Shown here: in pieces, positions 44,963-55,740 of the stretch
How the letters are laid out: each line of letters begins with the position of its first letter
Numbering within the stretch: the stretch's first letter is position 1
Source of the DNA: Amorphophallus konjac
Taxonomy: Eukaryota > Streptophyta > Magnoliopsida > Alismatales > Araceae
Reading direction: 5' to 3'
DNA: 64,000 bases
NCBI GenBank assembly: GCA_022559845.1
Contig: CM040118.1
Span: 158,430,331-158,494,330 of the forward strand
Program-made: the position numbers and the translations under genes
Notes under the pieces: generated by a model
Seen by the model: the letters and a program-made list of their open reading frames with translations, nothing else
What the model was told of the DNA's origin: nothing
The model's database searches: none

Positions 44963-46489
44963 ATGGCAGCTGATCGCGCCGAATGGAGGAACCTGCAGTG
45001 CACGGTTCAAGGCCTTACCCAGGCCCTTCAGCAAGTGGCTCAGGCAGGAGCGGCACCACATGGCACCGGTGATCTATACCGGAACTTCCGCGGGATGAAT
45101 CCGCCTAGATTCGCGGGTTCGACCGACCCCGACCAAGCCGAGCACTGGCTAGATGAGATGGGGAGAATATTTGAAGTTATGCAATGCACCAACCAGGAGC
45201 GTGTCCTTCTCTCGACATTTCAATTGGAGCGTGATGCACGTACTTGGTGGGATTCTATCAAGACGACTCTCGGTGATCATCAGGTTACGTGGGAAGAGTT
45301 CGAGGAATTTTTCAACGGCAAGTATTTTTCTGACCGAGTGCAAGAGAAGAAAGCGGCAGAGTTCGCGGCTTTGAAGCAACGAGGTTTGTCCGTGGTGGAG
45401 TATGAGGCTCAATTTGCACGGCTTTCTCGATATGCTATACACCTTATTTCCACCGAGAAAATGAAGGCGAAGCGTTTTCTCAACGGACTGAAGCTGCATT
45501 ATATCAACCAACTGGCACCAATGGAGATTTCCACTTATTCCGAGATGGTGAGAAAGGCTCAAGTTTTGGAAGATACCCTCGAAATGACGGAGAGAATCCA
45601 TGGAAGCGGTGCGAAGAAGGAGCAACCTACGGGTTCTCGGATTATCAAACCCGGGTATATCAAGAAGAGGCCTGTTAGTGGACCTAGTTCATGGAGCGGG
45701 TCCGGATCGTGGAAAGGCAAGATGCCGAAGTATGAAGATAAGAAGCCTGGCCCTATTGTTCCGTTTAAGGGCGTATGCAGGTATTGTGATCGTCCAGGTC
45801 ACAAGGTGGAGGAATGCTGGCGCAAGCTGGGCGCCTGTTTGCGATGTGGAAGCAAAGAGCACCATATCCCCAACTGTCCTTTGATAGCGGAGCAAGCAAC
45901 ACTGGCAAAACCGCAAATCTTCAAGAAGCCGCAAGGGAAGCTCCAAGCTTTGTATGCAGAAGAAGCGGAAACGGCCGAAGATGGTGGACTCGTCGAAGGT
46001 ACTCTTATTATACTCGACAAGCTAGCATTTGTTCTTTTTGATACTGGTGCAACACATTCCTTTATTTCTCGGAGTTTTGCTAAGTCATTAGCTATGGAAC
46101 CGGTTATGATGGATACTCCGTTAGAGATTTCAACCCCTATTGGCACTAGAACAGCAATCCAGCATTTCTATCCTTCTAGTAAGGTTTTGATTGGTGAGCA
46201 GAACTTTCCAGCTGATTTAATTTGCATGGATATGAAGGATTATGATGTAATCCTAGGAGCAGATTGGTTGGCTCGACATGAGGTTGACGTTCACTGCAGT
46301 TCTAGCTCTGTGTCTTTTACTAGACACCTTGGACTTTCTTTTGTGGGAGTTAAGCACCATAACTCCGTACCGCTTATTTCGGCTCTTCGAGCTGATAAGC
46401 TGATGAGGCGAGGATGTGAGGCTTTTCTAGCCTTTATCTGTGCAACCCCTGAGCAGCAGATTGAGATCAAGAACATTCCTATTATCTGA
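44963..46489 (+). CDS. gag-pro: T gag and protease
   Basis: ATG follows a leader ending in TCTCGTGTAG. Residues 30-200 form a Ty3 gag core (FRGMNPPRFAGSTDPDQAEHW, ARTWWDSI, FEEFFNGKYF). Knuckle CRYCDRPGHKVEEC is near residue 271, and CLRCGSKEHHIPNC near residue 292 is a partner. The aspartic protease active site FDTGATHSFIS is near residue 358 and DVILGADWL is the conserved downstream protease motif. The frame stops at TGA 46487-46489 and the identical phase continues as pol, so the stop is probably a nonsense change in a single gag-pol reading frame. Confidence 0.93.
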   Translation: MAADRAEWRNLQCTVQGLTQALQQVAQAGAAPHGTGDLYRNFRGMNPPRFAGSTDPDQAEHWLDEMGRIFEVMQCTNQERVLLSTFQLERDARTWWDSIKTTLGDHQVTWEEFEEFFNGKYFSDRVQEKKAAEFAALKQRGLSVVEYEAQFARLSRYAIHLISTEKMKAKRFLNGLKLHYINQLAPMEISTYSEMVRKAQVLEDTLEMTERIHGSGAKKEQPTGSRIIKPGYIKKRPVSGPSSWSGSGSWKGKMPKYEDKKPGPIVPFKGVCRYCDRPGHKVEECWRKLGACLRCGSKEHHIPNCPLIAEQATLAKPQIFKKPQGKLQALYAEEAETAEDGGLVEGTLIILDKLAFVLFDTGATHSFISRSFAKSLAMEPVMMDTPLEISTPIGTRTAIQHFYPSSKVLIGEQNFPADLICMDMKDYDVILGADWLARHEVDVHCSSSSVSFTRHLGLSFVGVKHHNSVPLISALRADKLMRRGCEAFLAFICATPEQQIEIKNIPII

Positions 46490-48862
46490 GATTTTTCTGA
46501 TGTCTTTCCAGAGGAATTACCAGGACTTCCTCCTGAGCGGGAAGTTATCTTCTCTATTGACCTCTTTCCGGGCACATGTCCTATTTCCAAGGCTCCTTAC
46601 CGTATGTCTCCTGCGGAACTGAGGGAGTTGAAGCAACAGTTGATGGAGTTACTCGAGAAGGGCTTTATTCGTCCTAGTACGTCTCCGTGGGGAGCCCCTG
46701 TATTGTTTGTTCGGAAGAAAGATGGCTCGATGAGATTATGCATCGATTATCGGCAGTTAAACCAGTTGACTGTCAAGAACAAATATCCACTGCCGAGGAT
46801 TGATGAGTTATTTGACCAGAAAGCGGGAGCTCAATATTTCTCTAAGATCGATCTTCGATCTGGATATCACCAGTTGCGGATTAAGGAGGAGGATATCTTT
46901 AAATCAGCTTTTCGCAGTAGGTATGGTCATTTCGAATTTGTCGTTATGCCTTTTGGTCTAACGAATGCTCCGGCAGCTTTCATGCAATTGATGAATAATG
47001 TATTTTGGCCCTATCTTGACCAATGGGTCGTGGTATTTATTGATGACATCTTGATCTATTCCAAGAGTGAAGTGGAGCATGCTGAACATCTGATGATGGC
47101 ATTGCAGTTACTGAGAGATCATCAACTTTATGCCAAGTTTAGTAAGTGTGAATTCTGGTTGCAAGAAGTGTCCTTTCTCGGACATATTATCACCAATGAA
47201 GGTATTTCTGTGGATCCTTCGAAGGTTGAGGCAGTGAAGAATTGGGAGCAGCCTACCAGTGTGATGGAAGTTAGAAGTTTTCTTGGCCTGGCAGGTTATT
47301 ATCGAAGGTTTATCCAGGATTTCTCTAAGATTGCGATACCTATGACAAGGTTAACCCGTAAGGAGAACAAGTTTGATTGGTTAGACGATTGCCAGCGAAG
47401 CTTTCAGACTCTAAAGGATTGTTTGACTGCTGCACCTATATTGGCTTTACCTTCTGGTGAAGGAGGATTTGTCGTTTATACTGTCGTTTATACTGATGCT
47501 TCAGGAATTGGCTTAGGCTGTGTACTTATGCAGCATGGAAAGGTGATTGCCTACTCTTCTAGGCAGTTGAAGAAGCACGAGGAGAATTATCCTGTTCATG
47601 ATTTGGAACTTGCAGCAGTCGTCTTTGCTTTGAAGATTTGGAGGCACTACCTGTATGGAGAATCTTTCACGGTATTTTCAGACCACAAGAGCTTGAAGTA
47701 TTTATTCTCTCAGAAGGAACTCAATATGCGGCAGCGCAGATGGTTGGAGTATTTGAAGGACTTTGACTTTTCTATTGAATATCACCCCGGCAAAGGCAAT
47801 GTTGTGGCATACGCATTAAGCCGGAGGCCAGTAGCTAGATTGTCAAGTCTCATGTTGCAAGAATGGAAGTTACTGGAACAGTTATCTAGTCTGGATCTTA
47901 ATATTGACAATGATCGGGTTTTGATTGCTCAGATTCAACTTAAACCTGAATTATTGATGGAGATCAAGTCCTTGCAAGATAATGATCCCGAGCTGGTACA
48001 GCTCAAGGGAAGCTTGAGCAGCAGACCTGATTTCGGGTTGGCTGATGATGGTAGATTATTATTTAAAGGCAGAACTTGTGTACCTGATGAAGCTACAGTA
48101 AAGAACAAGATTCTTGAGGAAGCTCATAGATCCAGATACACCATTCATCCCGGAGGCACTAAGATGTACAGAGATTTGAAGCGATCCTTTTGGTGGATGA
48201 ATATGAAGAGGGAAATCGCTGACTTCGTAAGTAAATGCTTAGTTTGCCAACAAGTTAAAGCTGAGCACTTCAGACCGGCAGGGAAATTGAAACCACTCGA
48301 CATACCCCAATGGAAGTGGGAGAGTATTGGCATGGATTTCATCATGGGTATGCCTAGAACTCGTGGTGGATTTGATGCAATTTGGGTGATTGTTGACCGA
48401 CTGACAAAGTCAGCCCATTTCTTGTCCATTAAATCTAAATGGACAGTTGATGTTCTAGCAGCTTTGTATTTGAAGGAAGTGGTGAGGTTGCATGGTATTC
48501 CAGTGAATATAGTATCTGATCGAGACCCTAGATTCACTTCTCATTTCTGGAAGGGACTGCAAGAGTCTTTGGGTACTCGTCTGAATTTCAGCACGTCATT
48601 TCATCCGCAGACAGATGGACAGACAGAGAGAACCAATCAGATAGTGGAAGATATGCTGCGAGCATGTATGATTGACTTTGGTGGTACTTGGAATGAGCAT
48701 TTGGCCCTAATTGAATTCGCCTACAATAACAGCTATCAGTCTAGTATCCATATGGCTCCATTTGAAGCCTTGTATGGCAGAAGTTGTCGTTCCCCGTTGT
48801 GTTGGGACGAGGTAGGTGAGAAACAGTGGCTTGGACCGGATCTTGTCTCGGAATCTTCATAG
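46490..48862 (+). pseudogene. pol: T pol (reverse transcriptase, RNase H, integrase)
   Basis: In phase with gag. Reverse transcriptase: [12 protein letters not shown], the LRSGYHQ and [12 protein letters not shown] motifs, and active site FIDDILIY (near 47037). RNase H: YTDASG, HDLELAA and FSDHKSL, but the usual terminal Asp of the VVADALSR motif is Tyr here (near 47806), probably removing a catalytic residue. A 12-base tandem duplication (47471-47482, 47483-47494) repeats codons for VVYT before the first catalytic Asp. Integrase: HHCC zinc domain ending CLVC, then D in MDFIMG, D in SDRDPRF and E in TERTNQ. TAG at 48860-48862 interrupts the frame. Confidence 0.94.
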
Positions 48863-49369
48863 AACATCCGCATTATCCGGGACCGGTTACAAGTGGCTCA
48901 ATCAAGACAGAAGAGCTATGCCGACAACAGGAGGAGAGCATTGGAATTTCAGGTTGGCGAGCATGTATTCTTAAAGGTCTCTCCGACGAGAGGGATCCGA
49001 AGATTTGGCATTCATGGCAAGCTGAGTCCGAGATACATTGGTCCATTCGAGATTCTAGATAGAGTGGGAGAGGTGGCATACAGGCTGGCCTTACCACCTC
49101 AATTGTCTGGCATGCACAGCGTCTTCCATATTTCTATGTTACGGAAGTATGTGTACGACCCCACTCATGTTATACAGCATGTGGATTTTGAGCTGAAGGA
49201 GGATCTGACCTACGAGGAAAGACCGATAAAGGTTCTGGACCGGAAGCAACAGCAACTCCGGAATCGTTCAATACCGATGGTCAAGATTCAGTGGAGTCGG
49301 CGTGGGACCGAAGAAGCTACGTGGGAGTCTGAAGAGACTATGCGGAAGCGGTATCCCGACTTATTCTAG
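48863..49369 (+). pseudogene. pol: T integrase C terminus and chromodomain
   Basis: Same phase after the TAG. It contains VAQSRQKSYADNRRR, the GPFEILDRVGEVAYRLALP motif of the GPY/F integrase end, then VLDRKQQQLRNRSIP and the aromatic-rich ATWESEETMRKRYPDLF of a chromodomain-like tail. In chromoviruses this tail reads histone marks and steers integration into heterochromatin; conservation of its aromatic residues supports Tekay/Del-type. Confidence 0.9.
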
Positions 49370-49432
49370 GTGAACGATCTCTATCCCTACTCGCAGTGTT
49401 AGTGCAGTGAATTTGGAGGACCAAATTCCTTT

Positions 49433-49445
49433 AAGTAGGGGAGGG
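49433..49445 (+). other. T polypurine tract
   Basis: AAGTAGGGGAGGG adjoins the 3' LTR. Confidence 0.88.
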
Positions 49446-52400
49446 TGTAAGACCCCGAATTATTTTATTAGATTTAATATATTTATTTAGCTCTTGTTAA
49501 TTAAGAATTTGCATTTTTATGGATTTAATAATTGAATTTCGGATTTATTAATATTTAATTCCTTAGAAATAGAATAGTGATATTTTCGAACACCTTATAA
49601 AAATCCAGAAAAATAGTAAACAGGTTAAGGTCGACGTATATTGCAATTTTGTCTTCTGGCTTTAGGTCATTAAAAATCCGTGGTGAGATCTATTTAGAGA
49701 TTAAGCCCTTAATTACACACTTTTTGACCCAAACCTAACCTTGGATTAAAACACGAAATTAGGGCTTGATACTCGACCAAATGAGCTCAAACCAGAGCCA
49801 AATGAACGGTGAGGATCTGAGGATCAAAAGCCCCCAATAAATTTAGCGAAACCCTAACCCTAGTCAGCGCTCTCGGCCGAGTTTGCTCAAGTCAACAATC
49901 ACGGCGCCGTTTCTAACACGTCTCTTCCACGGCTGAATACTCCCAGCACAGAACTCTCCAGAAGGCCTATGAGCTATACATAGAAAGCTCTACGAGTCCT
50001 CTTTCTTTTGGTTGCTGTGGTGTCGGCAGAGGATCCAGATCTGGGGAGAATTCCGGCGATCTTTGTAGGTGTGTCGGCAGGCCGTCGACTTCCATCTTCC
50101 TCCCTTGTTTCTTCAATTAAGGTAGGCATTCTTAACCAAAACTCGATCATGAGTATAGGAAATTGCTCCTCTCGACGAGATCTAGCCATTGGGACTGAAA
50201 GCCCCAATTTTTATCAGGTGTGTAGAGAGCAGTCGAGGCTTTTCTGAAGGGTATTCTAGTTCGTTCTTCATATCTAGCACGTTTTTCAATCTCCGATTGA
50301 GGTAGGTGTAACAGACCAAACTTAAATTAACTTATATGATATGATAAGCATGATATTAGCTTTCATTTCACGTAGAAAGCCCTAAGTTTCATGAAGCATG
50401 TGTAGAGAATTTCTGTTTATAGTAACAGCATGTTTTAGACCTAGTTTGATGTGTTCATCCGAAGTGATTTATGATTTCTAAGTATTGATCTTGATCCACA
50501 TGAACCATATCTTATATGGTTGGATTCACCATCGAAGTAGCTTTCATTTGAGCCAAGAAGCCCCAAATTCCATTCTGTATGTAGAGAGAATTTAACGTTT
50601 TAGTCACAGCATGTCAGAATTAGGGTTTCTTGTGTTCTTGCCTTAATAGATCTCGATTCCAGTAATTGATCATGAAATTGACCTTAGAGATAGGTAGAGT
50701 TTTGTATTAGCTTTCCATTGATACCAAAATCCCCTTATTTGGAGTCCAATTGCATTAGTTATGATCATTTTAGTGTAACCATATCCAAACCCTAGTTCCT
50801 GGCGTTCACCGGACGCGGCAGGGATGACCGGAGACGACCCAGAGATGGGCGGTCTTACGATAGACCGTCCAACTCCAGCCCACCTTTTGACCAATTTTGA
50901 CCCTAGCATGCCACTGGTTGAATGGTTTTTCAGGAACCACTCATCTCAGGATGAACGGTTCGTCAGGAACCACATATCTGGATGAAAGGTCCAGACTGGA
51001 CCACATATACATAAACGGCCCTGCTCTGGCCGTACAACCCAGGGATGGGCGGCCCTCCCAGGACTGCCCAACCCCTTGGGTGGCCCAGACAGAGCCGCCC
51101 AACACCTTGGGCTGCCCAGACAGAGCCGCCCAACCCTTGGGCGGCCCAGGGAGAGCCGCCCAACTCCCTGAGGCCTGTTTGAAGCCCGTTCGCCCCTTGT
51201 TCAGCCCAGTAGATGTACGGCCCTTTAGCAACCGTTTATCTACCCAGTAATTGACTTAGTAATTATTATGATGCATCCATTTTAGTGTCATAATGACAAT
51301 TTATAATTAGAAACCCATGGACGGCCCCTGAGGAACCGTCCATCTCCCTGTGTCACAGAGTGACCCCTGTTCGGCCCCGGAATGCCCAGTAAGTTGTACG
51401 GTCCATATAGAACCGTTTATCCCCACAGAGAGTGACTTAATTTATGTTCTAATGCATTCATTTGCATGTCATTAAGGGTAATTAGTGAAATAGAAACCCA
51501 TTTAATAACTGTTTAAATATGCAACTAAATTTCTGATTATTGCTTGTCATTCGTGCCTATGCGACTTACGCGAACTCGTTATCATCTTAAATTGTTTTCT
51601 TGGCATCTTGGATTAATATATAACCTAATCCCTGTTAAATTAGCTTGGCATTAGGATTAATATGACTGTTAACTTGCTGTTTACTGCTGTACTACAGTAG
51701 AACATCATGTTTAACTTTCCCACTTTACGCGAAGCCGATTGGCCGCTTAGCGTACTAGTTTCGGTTCTACCCCGGAAACTCTATCCGGTGGTCTTACCGT
51801 CATCTTGGAACATCATTATAATCATGATTAGAATATGTTTAACACCAGCATACCTTTTTTTATGAGTTTAAACCGCTGGGTTAAGTCTTGGATCAAATCG
51901 GACGACCCGAGGCATGCGCGGTTAGTATTGGACCGCATAACCTCTTCGGCGGCCCGTTCGTGACCGCATATCTTTATACGGCCCAGTATGGACCGTATAT
52001 CTTGTTCTTGGGCCTCACTGTCTTTTAGACATGAGCGGCCCATATTGCACCGTTCTTACCTTAGGGCGGCCCACTGTCAGCCGTTCTTTTCTTGACTTCA
52101 CGGGCTGAGTTTCAGTCCAGTTCCTGTACGTACGGTTCTGTATGAACCGTATATATCCATGGAGCGGCTCTGTTACGACCGCACATCTCTTGGAGATGAG
52201 TTTCACCGTGTTTGTACTCTTGAATCCAAGGACAAGGTTAGTCCTTTAAATCTGAACTTATGACAGAAATTCCTCTGATTAATTGGCCATTAAAATTGAT
52301 TGAATGTCTGGACGGATGGGACGTTGGGCCCAGTAAATCAATGCCATCGCATCATAAGGGCCCGGTCTGGTCCTGGGGAGAGCGCCCGAAAGTTAGTGAG

Positions 52401-53102
52401 CCCATGGGATGTTAATGACAAGGTGGGGCATTGCACCGAAGTACTTGCCTGAGTGTTGGCGTCTATGACAAAAGTATCTTGTTACTTGTTACTTGATCAT
52501 ACTTGGTTAATGTTTAAATTACTTGCTTGTTGGCCAATTCCTTATTACTATATCATTGTTATATCTCTTGTTATATCTCCTGTTGTAAATTCTTGTATTT
52601 GTTATCCTTGATAATCATTATCAATTGTATATTTCTTGACCTTGCAAGATCTCGTTATTACCGTTGTTTATTGCATTATCGTTTGTAGCATGATATTTTG
52701 AAAATATAATTAAACTGTTAATCACTTATACATGTCTGTTATTTCCTACTGAGCGTCAGCTCACACCCCGTTGTTTCCCCCTTTCCAGGCTTCTCAGGTG
52801 ACGCGCTTACCGACGGGGAAGGGCAGGAGTGATGTCTTGAGTGTATCAGTTCTAGTGTGTTAGTGGTGTGCTTATTATTAGTTGTGTTTGGAGATCATTT
52901 AGTTTCAATTTGTTGTTGAGTCTTAGTGGTTGTTATTCCATGTTGTATTAAGTTGCCTTTGAGATTACTGTATCAGTTTGGTTGTTAATGATCATTTAGT
53001 ATTTCCTTTCCATAGCACTTGTGTATTTAGATTAGTTCTCTCTCTTTCCTGCTTGCCTCTGACTGTACGTCCCGATATTTCCGCCTTGTTCGGGGCGTGA
53101 CA
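49446..53102 (+). repeat. T 3' LTR
   Basis: 3657 bases, equal in length to the 5' LTR with few differences, ending GGGGCGTGACA before TGACC. Telomere-like AAACCCTAACCCT at 49849-49861 and palindrome arrays at 50820-52210 are retained. Confidence 0.95.
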
Positions 53103-53107
53103 TGACC
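53103..53107. repeat. T target-site duplication, right
   Basis: TGACC, exact repeat of 40950-40954. Confidence 0.93.
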
Positions 53108-54628
53108 GTTGCACCCAGGGGTCTCTGGCAATGCTTCAGTCTGCCCGGATGTCGAGGGCTGAGCAGCCCTTTCAGTCAATTGCTTCCTTAATAATTCGAT
53201 CTCTCGTTGATATTTCTGCATCATATGCAATACCGCGGGGTCGTTCATGGAAAGGCTAGGGGTGCCTCCTCCTTCTTCGATCGGCGCCTCTTCGGATGAA
53301 GTGGATCCCGCAGTGCCTTCTGTAATAACATTGGTAGCCAAGGACATTGAAGGTTCCTCATAGTTAGCTCCTCCAGTGTGGACTTGTGTCTGCTCAATTG
53401 CCGCTTTCCCTCTTCTGGTAAGAGGTCCTGGCCTTGTGGCAAGCTTGGACATTTCTTCAGCCTCGGTTTGTAGAGGCCCGTACCAACCAGATACCCCTGC
53501 CATGTTGCAGGTATAGATCCTCAGGTCTCTGCCTCTTCTTGCCGTTCTTCTCGACGGCTTACCTGGGAAGACCAATCTATCAAAGATCTATCTCCGCGGC
53601 TTCACTTCTTCCCTCAGTGGGGACTGATAGCGCTCCTCAGAGTAGTTTCTTGACTCGGTGCTGGGCACCGGCCGGGTCTCTTCTTCTTCAAAGGCGGAGG
53701 CTACTACCCCCAGTAATCTCTGGCGACTCAGGGGAGTGCTCCCCGGGCCCTGCAAGTAGTTCCTCATGGCTTGCTCCACTCCTTCCCAGTCTTGATCAGG
53801 AGGAGAAGCCGGTGATGTCGCCCTATTGGCAGCAATGGGCATGTGGGTTGCAGGCTCCACACGGGCAGCCTGATAGTGACGTCGGTAGTGTTGACGGTGG
53901 ATGTTCTCCAGTGGGGCCGGTGTAGTTAATGCCGGCTGGCGGACGGGGGCCGATGTCCTGACCCGATCTCCTTGTTGTGCCCTTGCCGGGCGGAAGGTGC
54001 TGGGCCTCGCCTGGGCTGGTGAGGTGAACCGGGCCCCCTTGGGAACCCTAACTTGCTTACATTTGGTGGGCCTGGAGGCAAACTGATGCTACGGCACTGG
54101 GGCAAGAATGGTGGGCGTCATCTTACCCATCATCTTCTCCAGTGCCTGAAAAGAGTTGCGCACTGGTACGGTAGGTACAATGCAATCCGGGATCACCTCG
54201 GAACGTTGCCCGGTAAGATGCACCCGGACAATCCCGATGACAGCAGACTTGCCGGTGCTGGAGAATCGGCCTCGGGGTGATGTCGTGGAGTGGCTCCTCC
54301 GGAGCCTCCTCTGGTGAGAGGCCGACCCCTGGCGAGATGGGCTGGCAGTTTGGTGCACATGGTGCACGTTGCAGCTTAGCGTCCTGGTCGGGACGGTCTT
54401 GGAAGTCTCGGCCACTGATCGGTCGACAGTAGCTTTGGCGATGCCCTGGATGGGAGCATTACTTTCAGTCCTGTCAGACGCTTCCACGTCCAACAGGTTT
54501 GTGAAGGCTACCCAGAGGAAGTTGGGGAAGCCTACCGCGGGGGGGAAGCTCCCGAAGCTGAGGGGGACGGCCAAGTAGCCGTTCCAAACATGGCTCTCGA
54601 CGGCCTGTTGACCAAACGTGGGGGCCAT
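53108..54628 (-). pseudogene. gag: E gag, N-terminal part (broken)
   Basis: Three consecutive - strand frames cover this stretch: 54628-54089 (MAPTFGQQAVESHVW...), 53860-53588 (MEPATHMPIAANRATSPASP...) and 53575 leftward (IYTCNMAGVSGWYGPL, then VLHMMQKYQREIELLRKQLT, a short coiled coil). Phase changes between them indicate frameshifts or introns. The last piece is cut by T and continues at 40949. Extended, weakly conserved sequence before the gag core is common in Tat-type elements, but I cannot prove all three pieces are gag. Confidence 0.55.
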
Positions 54629-54730
54629 CCGGGTGTCCGAAATGCAACCTGCATTTACAAATCAAACAATTAGTATTACAAGAAAGGGGCCGTAGGGCAC
54701 TTAATTCCGGCAAAGAGATGAAGGGTGATT

Positions 54731-54751
54731 TCGGTCCCACCGGGCGTGCCA
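54731..54751 (-). other. E primer binding site candidate
   Basis: In element orientation TGGCACGCCCGGTGGGACC begins four bases inside the right LTR. Position and TGG start fit a primer site; the tRNA is not assigned. Confidence 0.6.
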
Positions 54752-54755
54752 GACT

Positions 54756-55446
54756 TGTGGACGCACTAAAATTCAGAAAGAATCGGTTCGTTTGTTGATT
54801 AGGTTAATTCGTTTATTTAGTGCGAGGGCGTGCCAGTCACAAAGTGACGATTTATTCGGGCTTCATGGAAGCCCATGGTGCACGCGATCTGACTAATCAG
54901 ACAATTGTGTAGTTTGTGTCGGGACCAAAACCCGCCGTGCCGTAAAGGCCACGGCGTTATTTACATCCCCCATACGGGGGAACACCCTTGATTGATTGCC
55001 GGGAGTAAGGGCCCTACGGCCTGAGATTCATGGTAATAAAGCGAGAATAAAGATCTCGGGTCACGTTCAAATGAACCCGCGTTGGGGCGTAAAAATGTTC
55101 ATAGATACGTATATGTTGGTCACTCACGGACCATTTCGTGTTCGGACGGAAGTCCGCATTTGTAGCATCGAAGATGATGATAAAACTGTACAGATGTCTG
55201 CCGTAGGTACGGCAAGTTTTAATGCGGATGCGGGATCAGATCCCGGAAGAGGTGGGTCAAGCTGATGGACTATCGGCCCAAGAGGTGCACGGATCATGAC
55301 CATGTCAGGGATTCCGAGGTCCACGTCCGATACCACGGGGCATCATTGCTTTTCTCTTCACGCATAGTCCGGGGAAGCGAGTTGTTACATGTGAAACCCG
55401 AACTCGCCAATGCGCGCCCTCGCACGCGGATCGACCTGCGCGGTCA
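54756..55446 (-). repeat. E 5' LTR (right copy)
   Basis: 691 bases; in element orientation it runs TGACCGCGCAGG to GCGTCCACA. It matches 29548-30238. Confidence 0.82.
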
Positions 55447-55740
55447 GGTCGCGGGGTTCGAGGGGGGGGTAAGGAAAACCCAAGGGGGAGGTGCGCCGAT
55501 TGAGGGTGTTGGAGGATGGCGCCGGTTGAGAGTGAATGGGGAGTAGGAGCGCGCCATTTTAGGACATGCAAGGGGAGAGGGGCGTGCCATATTAAGGCCA
55601 TGCAAGGAGAGAGGGGCGCGCCGGATATGGAGGGCAAGGGAGGGCGTGCCATTTTAGCATTTAAAGAAGGAGATGGGGGGCTTTGTGAGGAGGGTTGAAG
55701 CGGCACGGTGGAACAGTGGCCGCGCCATTTTAAGTCATGC
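55447..55740. repeat. GCGCCATTTTAAG micro-repeat array
   Basis: Five or so units combining GGCGYGCCATTTTA, RNCATGCAAGG and AGAGAGGGGCG. Related units with GTGGCGCCGTWTTAAGC occur at 57000-57235, so the two blocks belong to one family and may be parts of one decayed LTR pair. Confidence 0.6.

Larger units (their letters stand above)
40955..53102 (+). mobile_element. T: Tekay/Del-like Ty3 chromovirus nested in E
   Basis: Two LTRs of exactly 3657 bases, TGACC duplications, a tRNA-Met primer site, gag-protease-RT-RNase H-integrase in Ty3 order with a C-terminal chromodomain-like segment, and a polypurine tract. Very long LTRs and the chromodomain fit Tekay/Del; the lineage is an inference. The LTRs differ at few positions, so the insertion is young. 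Two in-frame stops and a lost RNase H residue make this copy defective. Confidence 0.94.
29548..55446 (-). mobile_element. E: Tat-like Ty3 element, gag only, with two nested insertions
   Basis: Two LTRs (29548-30238 and 54756-55446) bound about 2.5 kb of own internal sequence, in pieces at 30239-30557, 40657-40954 and 53108-54755. Gag is present but runs straight into the 3' LTR with no pol, so it is a deletion derivative. D and T inserted into gag. Orientation follows from gag and from the primer-site candidate beside the right LTR. I found no matching target duplication at its outer ends, so boundaries come from LTR comparison only. Confidence 0.72.

Noticed and set aside
54996..55336. Frames inside the E LTRs on both strands
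   Set aside because: They occur equally in both LTR copies, lack domains and are interrupted differently.
29548..55446. Target-site duplication for E
   Set aside because: Bases next to the two LTRs (GCGCA at 29543-29547, GGTCG at 55447-55451) do not match, so none is claimed.
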